Assembly (NCBI RefSeq): GCF_003002025.1
Contig: NZ_PVZB01000002.1
Location: 1 to 64,000, forward strand
Length of the DNA stretch: 64,000 bases
Origin: Paraburkholderia sp. BL25I1N1
GTDB taxonomy: Bacteria; Pseudomonadota; Gammaproteobacteria; Burkholderiales; Burkholderiaceae
Direction: 5' to 3'
In this document: positions 44,426 through 54,827 of the stretch, in pieces
How positions within the stretch are numbered: position 1 is the first letter of the stretch
Layout: each line of letters begins with the position of its first letter
Notes under the pieces: model-generated
Seen by the model: only the letters and a program-made list of their open reading frames with translations
Databases searched by the model: none
Told to the model about the DNA's origin: nothing
Position numbers and translations under genes: made by a program

Positions 44426-44992
44426 TCAAGCATCGTGGCGCCGCCCGCGCGCAGTGCTGAACAGCTTGATCATTTCCCGATTGAATGCGGGAATATCGTC
44501 GGGGCTGCGGCTCGTGACCAGGTTTTGGTCGACGACGACCTCCTGATCCATCCAGTCCGCTCCGGCATTCTTAAGGTCGGTTTTGAGCGATGCCCACGAG
44601 GTCATGCGCCGGCCGCGCGCCGCGCCAGTCTCGATGATGGTCCACGGGCCGTGGCAGATCGCTGCCACCGGTTTGCCGTCGTCGAAAAAAGCCTTTGCGA
44701 AAGCCACCGCTTTCGGCTCCGTCCGAAGCACATCCGGGTTCAAGACGCCGCCCGGCAGGAGGAGCGCGTCGAAATCTTGCGGCTTGGCCTGGTCGAGGGC
44801 GAGGTCGACCGCGAACTCGTCTCCCCATTTCGTGAAGTTCCAGGCGCGCACGTGCTTATCCCTGGGCGAGACGATGCGCGTCTCGGCGCCGGCCTGGTCG
44901 AGCGCCTGACGAGGCTCGACCAATTCGACCTGCTCAAATCCTTCCTCGATCAGGATCGCGATCTTCAGTCCCTTGAGAGTGTCATTCGTCAT
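44426..44992 (-). CDS. DJ-1/PfpI family protein
   Basis: A 188-residue class I glutamine-amidotransferase-fold protein of the PfpI type. The nucleophile Cys sits in VAAICHGPW (about residue 115) and the conserved Glu in LIEEGFEQVEL. Such proteins act as peptidases, glyoxalases or deglycases. ATG 44992 begins the domain; the longer frame to 45139 lacks similarity. A role in aldehyde stress would fit the nearby formaldehyde dehydrogenase, by context only. The 44993-45297 gap shows nothing clear. Confidence 0.85.
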   Translation of the reverse strand: MTNDTLKGLKIAILIEEGFEQVELVEPRQALDQAGAETRIVSPRDKHVRAWNFTKWGDEFAVDLALDQAKPQDFDALLLPGGVLNPDVLRTEPKAVAFAKAFFDDGKPVAAICHGPWTIIETGAARGRRMTSWASLKTDLKNAGADWMDQEVVVDQNLVTSRSPDDIPAFNREMIKLFSTARGRRHDA

Positions 44993-45297
44993 GTTTCGAT
45001 CTCCAATGATGAGGGTCCAATAGACTTTCAGGATGACCCCGTGATCGTGCTTGCGCGCGAGCGGGGTCTGGCATTGCGGGCGGGAGGGTCTCGACGGCGA
45101 CTTTGCCCGGACCTCCGATAGACGACGCCGCAATTGCATGCCACGACTTCCTGCTCGATGTTCCAGCGTGATGTCGCGGATCTATCTCCGGCGCCCTCGT
45201 GAGGCGAAGACCCGTTCGCTTATCTCACTCGCCTCATGTGACGGCTGGGGTGCCTGAAGGAGAGGAGCAGTCGAGCGTCCCGTATCGTCTGCAGGCT

Positions 45298-46504
45298 CTA
45301 TGCGGCTTTCTTCACGCTGCCGTGCGGATCGATGACGAATTTCTTCGGCGAGCCGTCGCTGAACGTCTTATAGGCGTCAGGGGCCTGCTCCAGCGTGATG
45401 ATCTCGGTGTTCAGCATGGCGCCTAGATAGGGCATCCGATCCCACAGGATCGCCATCATCAGATCGCGGTTGTAGTGCATTGATCGGTGCCTGCCCCCCC
45501 GTTAGTTTCGGCGATTTGATCCAGGCCTTGCCGAAGTCGATCGGAAGCTTGCCCTTCTTCGTCAGATCGGTGCTGGCCTTGGGGTCGGCGTCGGTATAGA
45601 TGCCGGGAATGCCCATTGCTCCACCGGCCCGCACCACTTCGATAAGCGTGTTGATTACTGCCTCGGAGTGCTCGCTGTTCGCCTCCGGACCCGAGCCGTG
45701 CGCCTCGAGCCCGACGCAATCCACGCCGCAATCCACCTCGCGCTTGCCCAGGATCGCTTCGATCTGGTCGGGCACCGGCGTGTCGCTGGTGAGATCGACC
45801 ACCTCGCAACCATTATTTTTCAGCAGGTCCAGCCGGGCTCGGTTCGTATCGGCCACGATGATGCAGGACGCGCCGATCAGGCGGGCGCCCGCCGCGGCAC
45901 ACCGGCCCACCGGCCCTGCCCCGGCGATATAGACCGTGGAACCCACCTTGGCCCCGGCTTCCATCAGGCCATGAAAGCCGGTCGGCAGAATGTCCGACAA
46001 CAGCGTGAGATCGCGGATCTTCTCCATCGCCTGGTCCTTGTCCGGGAACGACAGCAGGTTCCAATCGGCGTAAGGCACCATGAGGTAGTCGGACTGGCCG
46101 CCCTGCCAGCCACCGAGATTGAAACCATAGGCGCCGCAATCGACGGTGTCATTGACGTTCATGCAGACATCGGTATGCCGCTCCTTGCAATTGCGGCAGC
46201 GCCCGCAAGAGACGTTGAACGGAACCGAACATATGTCGCCCACCTTGATGAACTCGACGTCCGGCCCGACCTCGATGACTTCCCCGGTCATCTCGTGTCC
46301 CATCACCATTCCCTTGGGCGCGGCAAAGCGGCCGTGGTAGATGTGCTGGTCACTGCCACAGATATTCGTCGTCACGATCTTGAGAATGGCGCCGTGATTC
46401 GCTTTCTTGCCTGTCGGTGTGACAAGCTTCGGGTAGTCGAAAGTCTGCAACTCCATCTTCATGGGACCCATGAACGTTACAACGCGATTGCCACTCGCAG
46501 CCAT
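45298..46504 (-). pseudogene. fdhA: Glutathione-independent formaldehyde dehydrogenase, frameshifted at a G7 run
   Basis: A zinc alcohol-dehydrogenase-family gene. The N-terminal part (from ATG 46504) has the catalytic zinc residues in ICGSDQH and GHEMTGE, the structural zinc Cys cluster CGRCRNCKERHTDVC and the NAD motif GAGPVG. At 45494-45500 a run of seven C (G7 on the coding strand) breaks the frame. The conserved C-terminus (MHYNRDLMMAILWDR... ending KKFVIDPHG) continues in the +1 frame to 45298. Removing one G restores a full-length protein of about 400 residues. A real indel or an assembly error are both possible. Confidence 0.8.
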
Positions 46505-46839
46505 GATATTTCTCCGTGTTGGGTGTGTGAGCTGTTGTGCGCGCCAGACTCGCGCGATTCCGGCGGCCGCCACGCGCTGCTTGCGCGCAGCGAACAAAGC
46601 GGTGCCCACTTCGACGATTGCCTGATCCTGCCGACCCAAGCGGCTGCCCGCGACGGCGCGAACCGTCGCGAAACTCGCTGGGGCGGTGGGGATAGCTTCG
46701 GGATCGATACGTCCAGCCGAGGCCGCGTGATGATCTTCGCCTGCGGCATCTCTCTTTACCGGGAAGACATGGCGTGACCGATCTCGTCGGCCTTCGCTTC
46801 CGCCGCGGCAATGATTGAACGTGTGTGGTTCAGAGGGAG

Positions 46840-46878
46840 TATAGGAGCTTTATAGGATGTTCCTAGGCGATCTTAGGA
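46840..46878. repeat. Four TAGG(A) direct repeats at helical spacing
   Basis: TAGG occurs at 46842, 46853, 46864 and 46874, in contexts TATAGGA, TATAGGA, CCTAGGC and TTAGGA. Spacing is 11, 11 and 10 bases, about one helical turn each, so the repeats face one side of the DNA. They lie about 340 bases upstream of the formaldehyde dehydrogenase gene and could be an activator array or the border of a lost element. Confidence 0.4.
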
Positions 46879-47049
46879 GAGCCGAACAAATTAGCGGCTG
46901 GAAGCTGTGTCCCTGAATGTTTGTAAACTTGCGTCGTCATGGATGAAGAACTGCGCGCCGTGATTTGTCGGCTCCCAGTATGGCTTCGCGAGATAAGGTC
47001 AAGTCTGGTGTACGGGCAGTTGATAGCCGGCGACGTCGAGCGGCACGGT

Positions 47050-47430
47050 TTCTGCTGAACCGGTTGATCGCTTTGTACCGTCTCGCCGTTCTTGAAGGCG
47101 CTGCACTTCAGCAACAGCTTGATCTGTTCGGGCCCGTTGATGCGGCGCCAGGTTTTCCCCGGCGTACTCGATCAGCTTGAATGCAAGACTCAGGAAGGTC
47201 GGTCATGACACACAGTTGCGCGTACGCGTCGTACGATGGCGCACCGTCACCAACCTCCACTCGATCGCATCCGTCGTTCGCAGATGCTGGCAGTGGTCGG
47301 CCGGGAAGTCATAGAAGGCAAGCAGGCTGCGCGATCCTTCTTTAACGTCTCGGCGGCCTTCGAATACTTCGGGACTTTCACAGGAATCGGCTCGCCTGCC
47401 GTAAAAACTTCGCACTCCGGATATGTTGCC
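47050..47430 (-). mobile_element. Decayed IS256 (Mutator) family transposase remnant
   Basis: Three pieces of the C-terminal part of a Mutator transposase lie in order on the minus strand but in three frames. The first is RSLLAFYDFPADHCQHLRTT with VRHRTTRTRNC (about 47205-47335). The second is FLSLAFKLIEYAG (about 47160-47200). The third is RINGPEQIKLLLK with KNGETVQSDQPVQQK (about 47050-47150). At least two frameshifts and loss of the catalytic N-terminal half make it non-functional. The rest of 46505-47991 holds no gene I can support. Confidence 0.6.
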
Positions 47431-47991
47431 GCAATCTTTTCCGGGTGATGTGACAGTTTCGTGAACCGCTCGCGCCGTTCTCTGTCGTAGGCTGGTTGGT
47501 TAGAGATACCAATGATTCCAGGCTGGAAATGACCGAGGACTGCCTCGGCTATTTCGTTCGGATAACCAGGCGTTTCAAGCGGTGTGCGGGTGGCGCGTGG
47601 AAGATCGTGAGCGGATCAATGCGTTGCAGGGAATCGCGGGCGATTATGATTCTGTGCGATTTTCGCTTTCTTCCGCGATCTCGATCCTCTCCATAGCGAA
47701 AATTGCAACGATACGTTCACAATTTCCGGTTCGTAGGCGCTTGCAAGCGCAGTCCGGGAAATCCATCTACGTTCATGTGATCGCCGCTGGCAGGTTGGCT
47801 GCGGCACGCGGCGTAGGTTTCCTCGGCAACGCCGGGAAAACCGACGCCTACGTTGCAAGTTCAGACACACGGAGACGAGCGTCGATGTGCCGGCCGGAGC
47901 GGCCAGCACGGACACTTTCCGTTTTATTTTCAACCGCTTGCGGACTGTTTTGGCTCGCCTTGAGAGACCGCAGACCGATTCCGGATTCGCG

Positions 47992-48666
47992 CTACTCGTT
48001 CTCGTCGAAGTAATGCCCGAACTTCACCTGCTTGGTGCGGATATAGCGCTCGTTTTCCTCGCGCATCGGAATCGCCAGCGCGACCCGCTCGCACACCGGA
48101 ATGCCGTGCTTGGACAGCGTGTCGAACTTCTCCGGATTGTTGCTCATCAGACGCACCGACGTGACCTTCAGCGTGCGCAGAATGCCCGCTGCCGAATCGT
48201 ATTCGCGCGAGTCGTCCGGCAAGCCGAGATCGAGATTGGCCTCGACGGTGTCGCGCCCTTGCTCCTGCAGCGCGTATGCGCGAATCTTGTTCGACAGGCC
48301 GATGCCGCGCCCTTCGTGGCCGCGCAGATACAGCAGCACGCCGCAGCCTTCCGCCGCGATGTAGCGCAGCGCGAGGTCGAGTTGTTCGCCGCAGTCGCAG
48401 CGGTACGAGCCGAGTACGTCGCCGGTTAGACATTCGGAATGCAGGCGCGTCAACACGGACGACTGATTGGCGACGTCGCCCATCACGAGCGCGAGATGTT
48501 CGGCGCCGCTTTCGCATACGCGGAACACGTAAGAAGTGAACGTGCCGTAGCGCGTGGGTAGCGTGGCGGTGGCGTCGAGAATGACGCATTCGCCGTTGGG
48601 TGCGCCGTCTATTGCGGGCGACGGATCGTGAGACGTGAGCATGGCGTTAGACAATGGTGCTGACAT
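47992..48666 (-). CDS. ribA: GTP cyclohydrolase II
   Basis: A 224-residue enzyme that opens GTP to 2,5-diamino-6-ribosylamino-4-pyrimidinone phosphate, the first step of riboflavin synthesis. The zinc Cys cluster [18 protein letters not shown] and the [10 protein letters not shown] nucleotide-binding motif are present. ATG 48666 is preferred over the TTG at 48678. It is a stand-alone RibA without a fused DHBP synthase. No FMN riboswitch is visible upstream. Confidence 0.94.
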   Translation of the reverse strand: MSAPLSNAMLTSHDPSPAIDGAPNGECVILDATATLPTRYGTFTSYVFRVCESGAEHLALVMGDVANQSSVLTRLHSECLTGDVLGSYRCDCGEQLDLALRYIAAEGCGVLLYLRGHEGRGIGLSNKIRAYALQEQGRDTVEANLDLGLPDDSREYDSAAGILRTLKVTSVRLMSNNPEKFDTLSKHGIPVCERVALAIPMREENERYIRTKQVKFGHYFDENE

Positions 48667-48912
48667 GAACCCGATCAAACCGGGAATAAGATACGGACTG
48701 GGAGTTTACCGCTAATCGGCGTCCCGCACCCGCATGCCCTTGCTTGGAGCACGGAACCGCCGTCGCGTCGTGACGCTACTCGAGTTAAACGGCCGCCGCG
48801 CCACAGGTATTCCCGAAGTACCTCGGTGCCGCGTCACGCCTATACTGGAATGGCCTGTCCCTCACGACAGCGCGCCGCGCCGGCGTGCTGCACTGCGAAA
48901 CGGAGCCGCTCC

Positions 48913-49356
48913 ATGACAAGCGTCGCACAGCTTCTTAAAACGAAACCGAACAACACCACCGTTTTTACCGTCGGGGCCGACGATTCGGTCTATGAGGCAA
49001 TCAAGCTGATGGCCGAAAAGGGCATCGGCGCGCTGGTCGTGACAGACGGCGACAGCATCGCCGGAATCGTCACTGAGCGCGATTACGCGCGCAAGGTCGT
49101 GCTGATGGACCGTTCGTCGAAGGCCACGCCGGTGCGCGACATCATGAGCAAGGCGGTGCGCTTCGTGCGTCCCGATCAGACCACCGACGACTGCATGGCC
49201 CTGATGACGGAGCGGCGCATGCGCCACTTGCCGGTAATCGAGAATGACCGGCTGGTCGGCATGGTATCGATCGGCGACCTGGTGAAGAACATCATCGCCG
49301 AACAGCAGTTCACCATTCAACAGCTCGAGTTCTATATTCACGGCGAGCGGCCCTGA
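48913..49356 (+). CDS. Two-CBS-domain protein
   Basis: A 147-residue protein consisting of two CBS domains (about 10-65 and 75-135), with VYEAIKLMAEKGIGALVV and DDCMALMTERRMRHLPVIE as the paired helices and strands. CBS pairs bind adenine nucleotides or SAM and regulate partners. With no fused enzyme domain its partner is unknown. ATG 48913 begins the first domain. Confidence 0.88.
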   Translation: MTSVAQLLKTKPNNTTVFTVGADDSVYEAIKLMAEKGIGALVVTDGDSIAGIVTERDYARKVVLMDRSSKATPVRDIMSKAVRFVRPDQTTDDCMALMTERRMRHLPVIENDRLVGMVSIGDLVKNIIAEQQFTIQQLEFYIHGERP

Positions 49357-49387
49357 CGCACGGCCCACGCCGCGGAACCGGACGCGC

Positions 49388-49417
49388 AAAAAAGCCCAAT
49401 CGGTCAACCGGTTGGGC
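49388..49417 (-). terminator. Rho-independent terminator on the minus strand
   Basis: Read on the minus strand, a hairpin (49394-49417, GCCCAAC... pairing with one G-T mismatch) is followed by six Ts (49388-49393). The nearest upstream minus-strand gene is the DUF4148 gene ending at 49748, so either its mRNA has a ~330-base tail or an unannotated RNA ends here. No convincing gene is seen in 49418-49747. Confidence 0.65.
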
Positions 49418-49747
49418 GAAGCTACCTTGCGGCAGCGGAGGTTCCTTGATGGATTGGCCGCGACACGCGCGACGCGCGTGGCACGGCGGTCTTGCTGCGC
49501 TCGCGGCGCAACTGCGCGAGGCGCGCTCAAGCAATTTAACGTTCGCAGTCGCGCCCGCCGTGACGGGGCGCGCACGTTGTTGTTCTTAACTTCGAATTGC
49601 TTGCTGCGGTTTCAATTTCGATTTCAGGCGACAAAATGCTCGTCGGAGCACGGCTCCATTGTTCCGCAGGGCTCTGTGCCCTTCGGCGCCCGGCCGGCCG
49701 TGCAAGCCAGCCACTGAGCGCCGAATCCGCGTGCCCGCCTACCTCGC

Positions 49748-50092
49748 TTAATTACCGAAGTACACCGACCTCGGGCCCGACGTCGGCTGAACCACGCCAC
49801 CGGCTTGCGACGAACCACTCTTCGCGCCACCGTAGCCGCTGGTATCGGCGACCGGTTCCTGCGTCTGGGCAACAGCCGGGTTTTGCGCCTGGACGCGCTG
49901 TTCAGCAGCCTGAATGTCCGCCGGATAAGTCGGATCGTTCGACGCGCCCGGGTTATAACCCGCTTGTTCAACCCGGATCAGATCGGCGCGAACTTCCGCG
50001 CGGGTCACCGGTTGCTGGCTCGATTGAGCGAACGAAGCGATCGGAGCGGCGAGAACGGCTGCAATGGCGAGTGCCTTGATAAGCGATTTCAT
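49748..50092 (-). CDS. DUF4148 small exported protein
   Basis: A 114-residue protein with a signal peptide (cleavage near SFAQS) and the DUF4148 pattern TRAEVRADLIRVEQAGYNP. The C-terminal half is Gln/Ser/Gly-rich. Its function is unknown. It is a second member of the family represented at 30215. It is preceded by a long A/T-rich gap with no obvious operon partner. Confidence 0.82.
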   Translation of the reverse strand: MKSLIKALAIAAVLAAPIASFAQSSQQPVTRAEVRADLIRVEQAGYNPGASNDPTYPADIQAAEQRVQAQNPAVAQTQEPVADTSGYGGAKSGSSQAGGVVQPTSGPRSVYFGN

Positions 50093-50374
50093 GATGATTT
50101 ACCTCCAGACCTGGTTTTATTTGCGACGCTTGCCACACCATGTGAGAAGCGAGTGAATCCAGTCTAGTCATCAGATCGTCAAGGGAAAACCCTTGATTGT
50201 GAGATAGATAATTGTTCGAATCGCAAAAATGGTCCGGAAATTACCGTCAGCTCCGATTCAAATCGCATCGTCGGCGTAATAATTGTCGGGATCGTAACCC
50301 TTTGTGTCTGAAGTTTGCAAACTACATCTGATCCGGGCGTCTTCTACCGTCTCGCGCGGTGTTGGCGGGCAAAT

Positions 50375-51016
50375 TTACGCCCCTTTGGGCGCACAGGGCT
50401 GGGGCAGCAGCAGGAGCTTGCGCGGCCCGCTGACAAAGGCGCTGCCGGGTTCAAAGAATCTGAGCGGCTGATGCATTTCGCGCGACAAGCCAATGCGCGT
50501 CGTCACACCGACCGGCACTTCGCCCCGCTCGATGACGCCGATCCACAAGCCCTGCCCCGAGCATAGATCCCAGCCGTCGAACGAAGGGCCGACGCCGAAC
50601 GCCATCGTGAGCCGGCCGGGCCCGCGCGCAAGGTCGCGCAGCGGCACGCCGGGACGCCGCGCTTCGATCAACGGCAGGCCTTCGAGCGGCTCGATCGCGC
50701 GCAACAGAATGCCGGCGCCGACTTCCTCTGCTTCGGCGGACATATTGAGCATGTACGAAAGCCCGTAAGTCAGGCGCACATACGCGTGCCCCGGCGCGAG
50801 AAACATCGAACCGTTATGCGGCCGACGGCCCATGAACGCATGACTGGTCGAATCGCCAAGCGGATACGCCTCGGTTTCGACGATTCGTCCGCTCACGCGG
50901 CCTTCGGGCAAATCATGCACGAGGTATTTGCCGATCATGAAACGCGCGAGTTCGACGGTATCCAGCGGTAAATCGTCACGAAACAATGGCACGATGGGGA
51001 GTTGATGTTTGCGCAT
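50375..51016 (-). CDS. 3-methyladenine DNA glycosylase (AAG/MPG family)
   Basis: A 213-residue DNA repair glycosylase that removes alkylated purines. The core sequence [14 protein letters not shown], the catalytic Glu in RIVETEAY and the later [13 protein letters not shown] and ARGPGRL motifs are family hallmarks. It is a single gene. It is the mammalian AAG type, not the AlkA or Tag type. Confidence 0.92.
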   Translation of the reverse strand: MRKHQLPIVPLFRDDLPLDTVELARFMIGKYLVHDLPEGRVSGRIVETEAYPLGDSTSHAFMGRRPHNGSMFLAPGHAYVRLTYGLSYMLNMSAEAEEVGAGILLRAIEPLEGLPLIEARRPGVPLRDLARGPGRLTMAFGVGPSFDGWDLCSGQGLWIGVIERGEVPVGVTTRIGLSREMHQPLRFFEPGSAFVSGPRKLLLLPQPCAPKGA

Positions 51017-51427
51017 GCGTCAGGCCTTATTTTTAAAGCGCGTGGCGTGGAACTGAACAGAAATGCGGACGGCATGAAATGCGTGCGATCGGCCCGCCGC
51101 CCGAGCCCTCAACGACGCGATGCGCGCCTCGGTTCCAGCGATTGCGCGCCATCGGCCAGTTTTCATCGGCCCATTCGTTGTACCAAAACCTCACTTCTGT
51201 GCAGCGCCGGCATCACCATGGCACTAATTGGAGTATCGTGTGTTTCCGGCCTGCAGCACAGCCTTTGCCGGCTCGCGTGTGTTTCGGCCCGCCCGAATCA
51301 GCACAGATAGAAAGCATTCGCACGTCCGCAGCACCGTTCCATTCAGTTTTGATCCCGATGTACCTGCTGGTGTAGCGCACTGCCTCATTCGGGGGCGGTT
51401 GTACCCATGACAATAGGAGAGAGTTGA

Positions 51428-51778
51428 ATGAAAGCATTCCCGGCAATCAAGATGATCGGCGGCGCGCTGATCGTCCTCGCGTCCCTCAACGTGTATGCAC
51501 AGAGCAGCGACGCCTCAGCCCCGGCAGCGGCAGCGCCGACGGCCAAGCAGACCAAAGCGGCCGACCGCGCTTTGGGACGCAAGGTCCGTTCGGCCCTGTC
51601 GAAGACGAAAGGCCTGAGCGTGGCGAACATCACCGTACGCGCACGCGGCGGCGCAGTGACGCTGGCCGGCTCCGTGCCCGAACAACCGCAGGTCGATCTG
51701 GCCACCCAGGCTGCTCAAGGCGTGGCAGGCGTGACGTCAGTCAAGAACGCGCTGACGATTCGCCCGGTCGGCCAGTAA
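51428..51778 (+). CDS. BON-domain exported protein
   Basis: A 116-residue protein with a signal peptide (about 1-24, ending VYAQS) and one BON domain (about 48-112: RKVRSALSKTKGLSVANITVRARGGAVTLAGSV). BON domains are thought to bind phospholipid or the outer-membrane surface, often in osmotic-stress proteins. AGGAGAGAGTTG gives a good ribosome binding site. The gaps on both sides (410 and 480 bases) show no further genes. Confidence 0.85.
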   Translation: MKAFPAIKMIGGALIVLASLNVYAQSSDASAPAAAAPTAKQTKAADRALGRKVRSALSKTKGLSVANITVRARGGAVTLAGSVPEQPQVDLATQAAQGVAGVTSVKNALTIRPVGQ

Positions 51779-52261
51779 TCGAGTGAACGTGCTGTAGCAA
51801 TGTAGCCGGACGCCAATGCCTTCTCGCAGGGCATTGGCGGCACCGGAGCGGTTTCGCGCAGTTTCGCCGGGCGTTGCGCACCCGTAATATGCTCGGCACA
51901 CCGAGCTTTGCCCTGCATCCCGCGTTCAGCCAGCGGAACCTCAATGCATACCGGTCGCCATCGCCGCCGCGTTAACCACGCACCAGCCAGCGTCCGCCGC
52001 GCGTTGTCCGCGCAATTCTGCGTGACCCAATCCCTTTCGCCAGCAGTCGCCGTTTGCGCTACAGCATGCCGCATGACGCCGTCGTCATGCGGCCCTGAAA
52101 ATCGACAAAGCCTCTTACACGAACAATTATCCTTTATAATTTAATGCGTTAGACCGTGTTGTTTAGAAGTTGCATGAACATGCGCGCTCGCTTCAAGCCA
52201 CGGCGGACGCCATTCGGCCCCCGCCGGGCCATTCACGACAAGCGTTAAAAAGGAAGCCCGG

Positions 52262-53344
52262 ATGACCACGCCCGCGATCGTTCTGCCCCGCTGGACCATT
52301 GCCGCGCCATTTGTCGCGTGGATCGTTCTCGGCATCTCGTATGCCATGCCGGGCAATGGACTGCTGCTTGTGCTGGTGGGCGTGGCGTTGTGCGCGGCGG
52401 TCTTCACCGCCGTGCATCACGCGGAAGTGGTCGCGCATCGCGTCGGCGAACCGTTCGGCACCCTGGTGCTGGCGGTGGCCGTCACCGTGATCGAAGTCGC
52501 ACTGATCGTCTCGGTCATGCTCACATCCGGTCCAGAAAAAGCCGGCCTCGCGCGCGACACGGTTTTCGCCGCGGTCATGATCGTCTGCAATGGCATTGTC
52601 GGGATTTGCCTGCTGGTCGGCGGCATTCGCCATCGCGAGCAGGATTTTCAAAGCCGCGGCGCCGCTGCGGCGCTGGCTGTGCTGGCGTCGCTGTCCGTGC
52701 TGACGCTGGTCATGCCGAACTACACGACCACCCGCGTCGGTCCGGTCCTGTCGCCTTCACAGTTGGCGTTTGCCGGGGTGTCGTCGCTGGTGCTGTACGG
52801 CGTGTTCGTGTTCGTGCAAACCGTACGTCATCGCGATTACTTCCTGGCTGCCACGCCGGATGAAGACGTCCACGCCGCGCCGCCGAGCGCCGGCCAGGCG
52901 CTCGCGGCCGGCGGTTTGCTGCTGGTGTGCCTCGTCGCGGTGGTGTTGCTGGCGAAAGTGCTCTCGCCGGTGGTCGAAACCGCGGTCAAGAATGCGGGCG
53001 CGCCGCCCGCCGTGGTCGGCATTGTGATCGCCGCGCTGGTGCTGCTGCCTGAAGGGCTGGCCGCCGTGCGCGCGGCGCGCGCCGACCGGCTGCAGAACAG
53101 CCTGAATCTTGCGCTCGGCTCGGCGCTGGCCAGTATCGGCCTGACCATTCCGACTGTCGCCTGCGTCTTCCTGTATACCGCGCAGCCGCTGGTGCTCGGC
53201 ATCGACGGCAAGGAAACCGTGCTGCTCGTTCTCACGTTGATCGTCGGCACGCTCACGCTCAGCTCGGGCCGCACCACGATTCTTCAAGGCGCCGTGCATC
53301 TGTCGCTGTTCGCGGCGTATCTGTTTCTGTCGTTCGCGCCTTGA
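52262..53344 (+). CDS. Ca2+(Na+)/H+ antiporter, ChaA-like
   Basis: A 360-residue membrane protein with about eleven helices in two related halves. The acidic motifs GTLVLAVAVTVIEVALI and VLLPEGLAAVRAARADRLQNSLNLALGSALASIGLT match the paired alpha repeats of the CaCA superfamily, ChaA group. It exports Ca2+ or Na+/K+ in exchange for protons. The 480-base upstream gap has an A/T-rich patch (52115-52145), but I see no yybP-type riboswitch. Confidence 0.9.
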   Translation: MTTPAIVLPRWTIAAPFVAWIVLGISYAMPGNGLLLVLVGVALCAAVFTAVHHAEVVAHRVGEPFGTLVLAVAVTVIEVALIVSVMLTSGPEKAGLARDTVFAAVMIVCNGIVGICLLVGGIRHREQDFQSRGAAAALAVLASLSVLTLVMPNYTTTRVGPVLSPSQLAFAGVSSLVLYGVFVFVQTVRHRDYFLAATPDEDVHAAPPSAGQALAAGGLLLVCLVAVVLLAKVLSPVVETAVKNAGAPPAVVGIVIAALVLLPEGLAAVRAARADRLQNSLNLALGSALASIGLTIPTVACVFLYTAQPLVLGIDGKETVLLVLTLIVGTLTLSSGRTTILQGAVHLSLFAAYLFLSFAP

Positions 53345-53400
53345 GCGTGAAGGCCTGATGGTTAAAGAGAGCATCACGCCGGCGGCCCCACGCCGCCCGC

Positions 53401-54294
53401 CTACTCTTCCCAGTGCGCCGCGATCCAGTCGCGGAACAGATTCAGCTTCTGCTGATGCGCGACCGAGTCCGGATAGACGAAGTAATAGCGCCAACCGGTC
53501 TTGAGCACCGTATCGAACGGCCGCACCAGACGCTTGGCCGCCACGTCCTCGTCGATCAGCGCGAGGTCGCTGATCGCAACGCCGAAGCCTTGCAGCGCGG
53601 CGTTGGTCGCCATATCGAGCGTATCGAAACTCGGGCCGTGCCCGGCGTCGATCGCCGCGCCGTTCGCGGCATCGATCTCGGTCACCTTGGCGAGCCACAT
53701 CTTCCAGTCGCGATGATCGCGGGTGGGATGCAGCAGCGTATGGCGCGCGAGGTCGGCCACCTCGGCAAGCGGCTTGTCTTTCAGCAGATCGGGCGCGCAA
53801 ACGGGCGTCAGACGTTCCTCGAACAAGGGCACCGCCTGCACGCCCGCGCCCGGCGACGAACCGTAGATGATCGCGGCGTCGAACGGTTCGAGCTGGAAAT
53901 CGACGTCGTGCTGCCACGTGGTCGTGATCTGCACGTGCAGCTCGGGATATTCGGCCTGGAAACGCATGATCTTCGGCAACATCCAGCGCATCACGCAGGT
54001 CGGCACTTTCAGCGCGAGATCGGTGCGCTGCCGTGTGAGACGCAGCGAAATCTCCTCGATGCGCGCGAAGCTTTCCTTGACGGCCGGCAGCAGCAGTTCC
54101 CCTTCGGCGGTGAGCGTCAGGCCTTTCGCATGGCGCTTGAAGAGCGGAAACTTGTAGTAATCCTCGAGCGCGATGATTTGCCGGCTGACCGCGCCCTGCG
54201 TCAGGCACAGATGATCGGCGGCACGCGTGAAACTGCGATGCCGCGCCACGGTTTCGAAAATCTGCAGCGCGTTCAGCGGCGGTAGGCGTCGCAT
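53401..54294 (-). CDS. LysR-family regulator, GcvA-like
   Basis: A 297-residue LysR protein with the GcvA-type opening RRLPPLNALQIFETVARHRSFTRAADHL and the HTH LTQGAVSRQI. The C-terminal domain shows ALKVPTCVMRWMLPKIMRF. It is divergent from the transporter operon starting at 54828 and probably controls it. The 533-base intergenic stretch holds no recognisable gene. Confidence 0.88.
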   Translation of the reverse strand: MRRLPPLNALQIFETVARHRSFTRAADHLCLTQGAVSRQIIALEDYYKFPLFKRHAKGLTLTAEGELLLPAVKESFARIEEISLRLTRQRTDLALKVPTCVMRWMLPKIMRFQAEYPELHVQITTTWQHDVDFQLEPFDAAIIYGSSPGAGVQAVPLFEERLTPVCAPDLLKDKPLAEVADLARHTLLHPTRDHRDWKMWLAKVTEIDAANGAAIDAGHGPSFDTLDMATNAALQGFGVAISDLALIDEDVAAKRLVRPFDTVLKTGWRYYFVYPDSVAHQQKLNLFRDWIAAHWEE

Positions 54295-54827
54295 CGTGAG
54301 TGTCCAGTACGATCAGGAAAAGTCATTGCGTGAGCGTGGCGGCGCGACTCGTCGCATGCCGCCCGGATGCCGCGCACGGGCCTACAGGATACGCGATCAC
54401 AAATCTCCGCACGAGGATCGTGCTACGCGCCCTCATGCATTCGGCTCATGCCGCCGTCAAATCGTGCGGCCCGGCAAGCCGCCATGCACCGTCACAGGGC
54501 AAAACGCGTCCACGATCGCACCAGAACCGAGCTTTCCTCATACCTCCTGAAGGGCTTAAAGCGTCGACGAAATATGGACGTTAACCCGCATGCGTTACTG
54601 CCTCGGCACTCCCGCCGTCTGACGGGTCCACGCCATCGCAATTGCGCGATGGCGGCCGCATGAGCTTATGTCATACCGTCCATGCGCATATTTCGTTTGT
54701 TGAGGGATTTTGGCAAACCTAGAGTGCTTCAACACGCAGCGCAGGCGGACAACGCCAATCAGCGAGGCGACGGCGGCAATCACAGCGGCATCATCGGGCA
54801 ACAAGGCGTTCAACACAGGAGACCGCC

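Noticed and set aside
45298..46504. Programmed frameshift in the formaldehyde dehydrogenase gene
   Set aside because: A +1 change at G7 without a stop codon or structure fits an indel or sequencing error better than recoding.
49390..49560. 6S RNA gene ending at the 49388 terminator
   Set aside because: A short stretch (TCAAGGAACCTCCGCTGCC) recalls the 3' arm of 6S RNA, but I could not find the matching 5' arm or central bubble.
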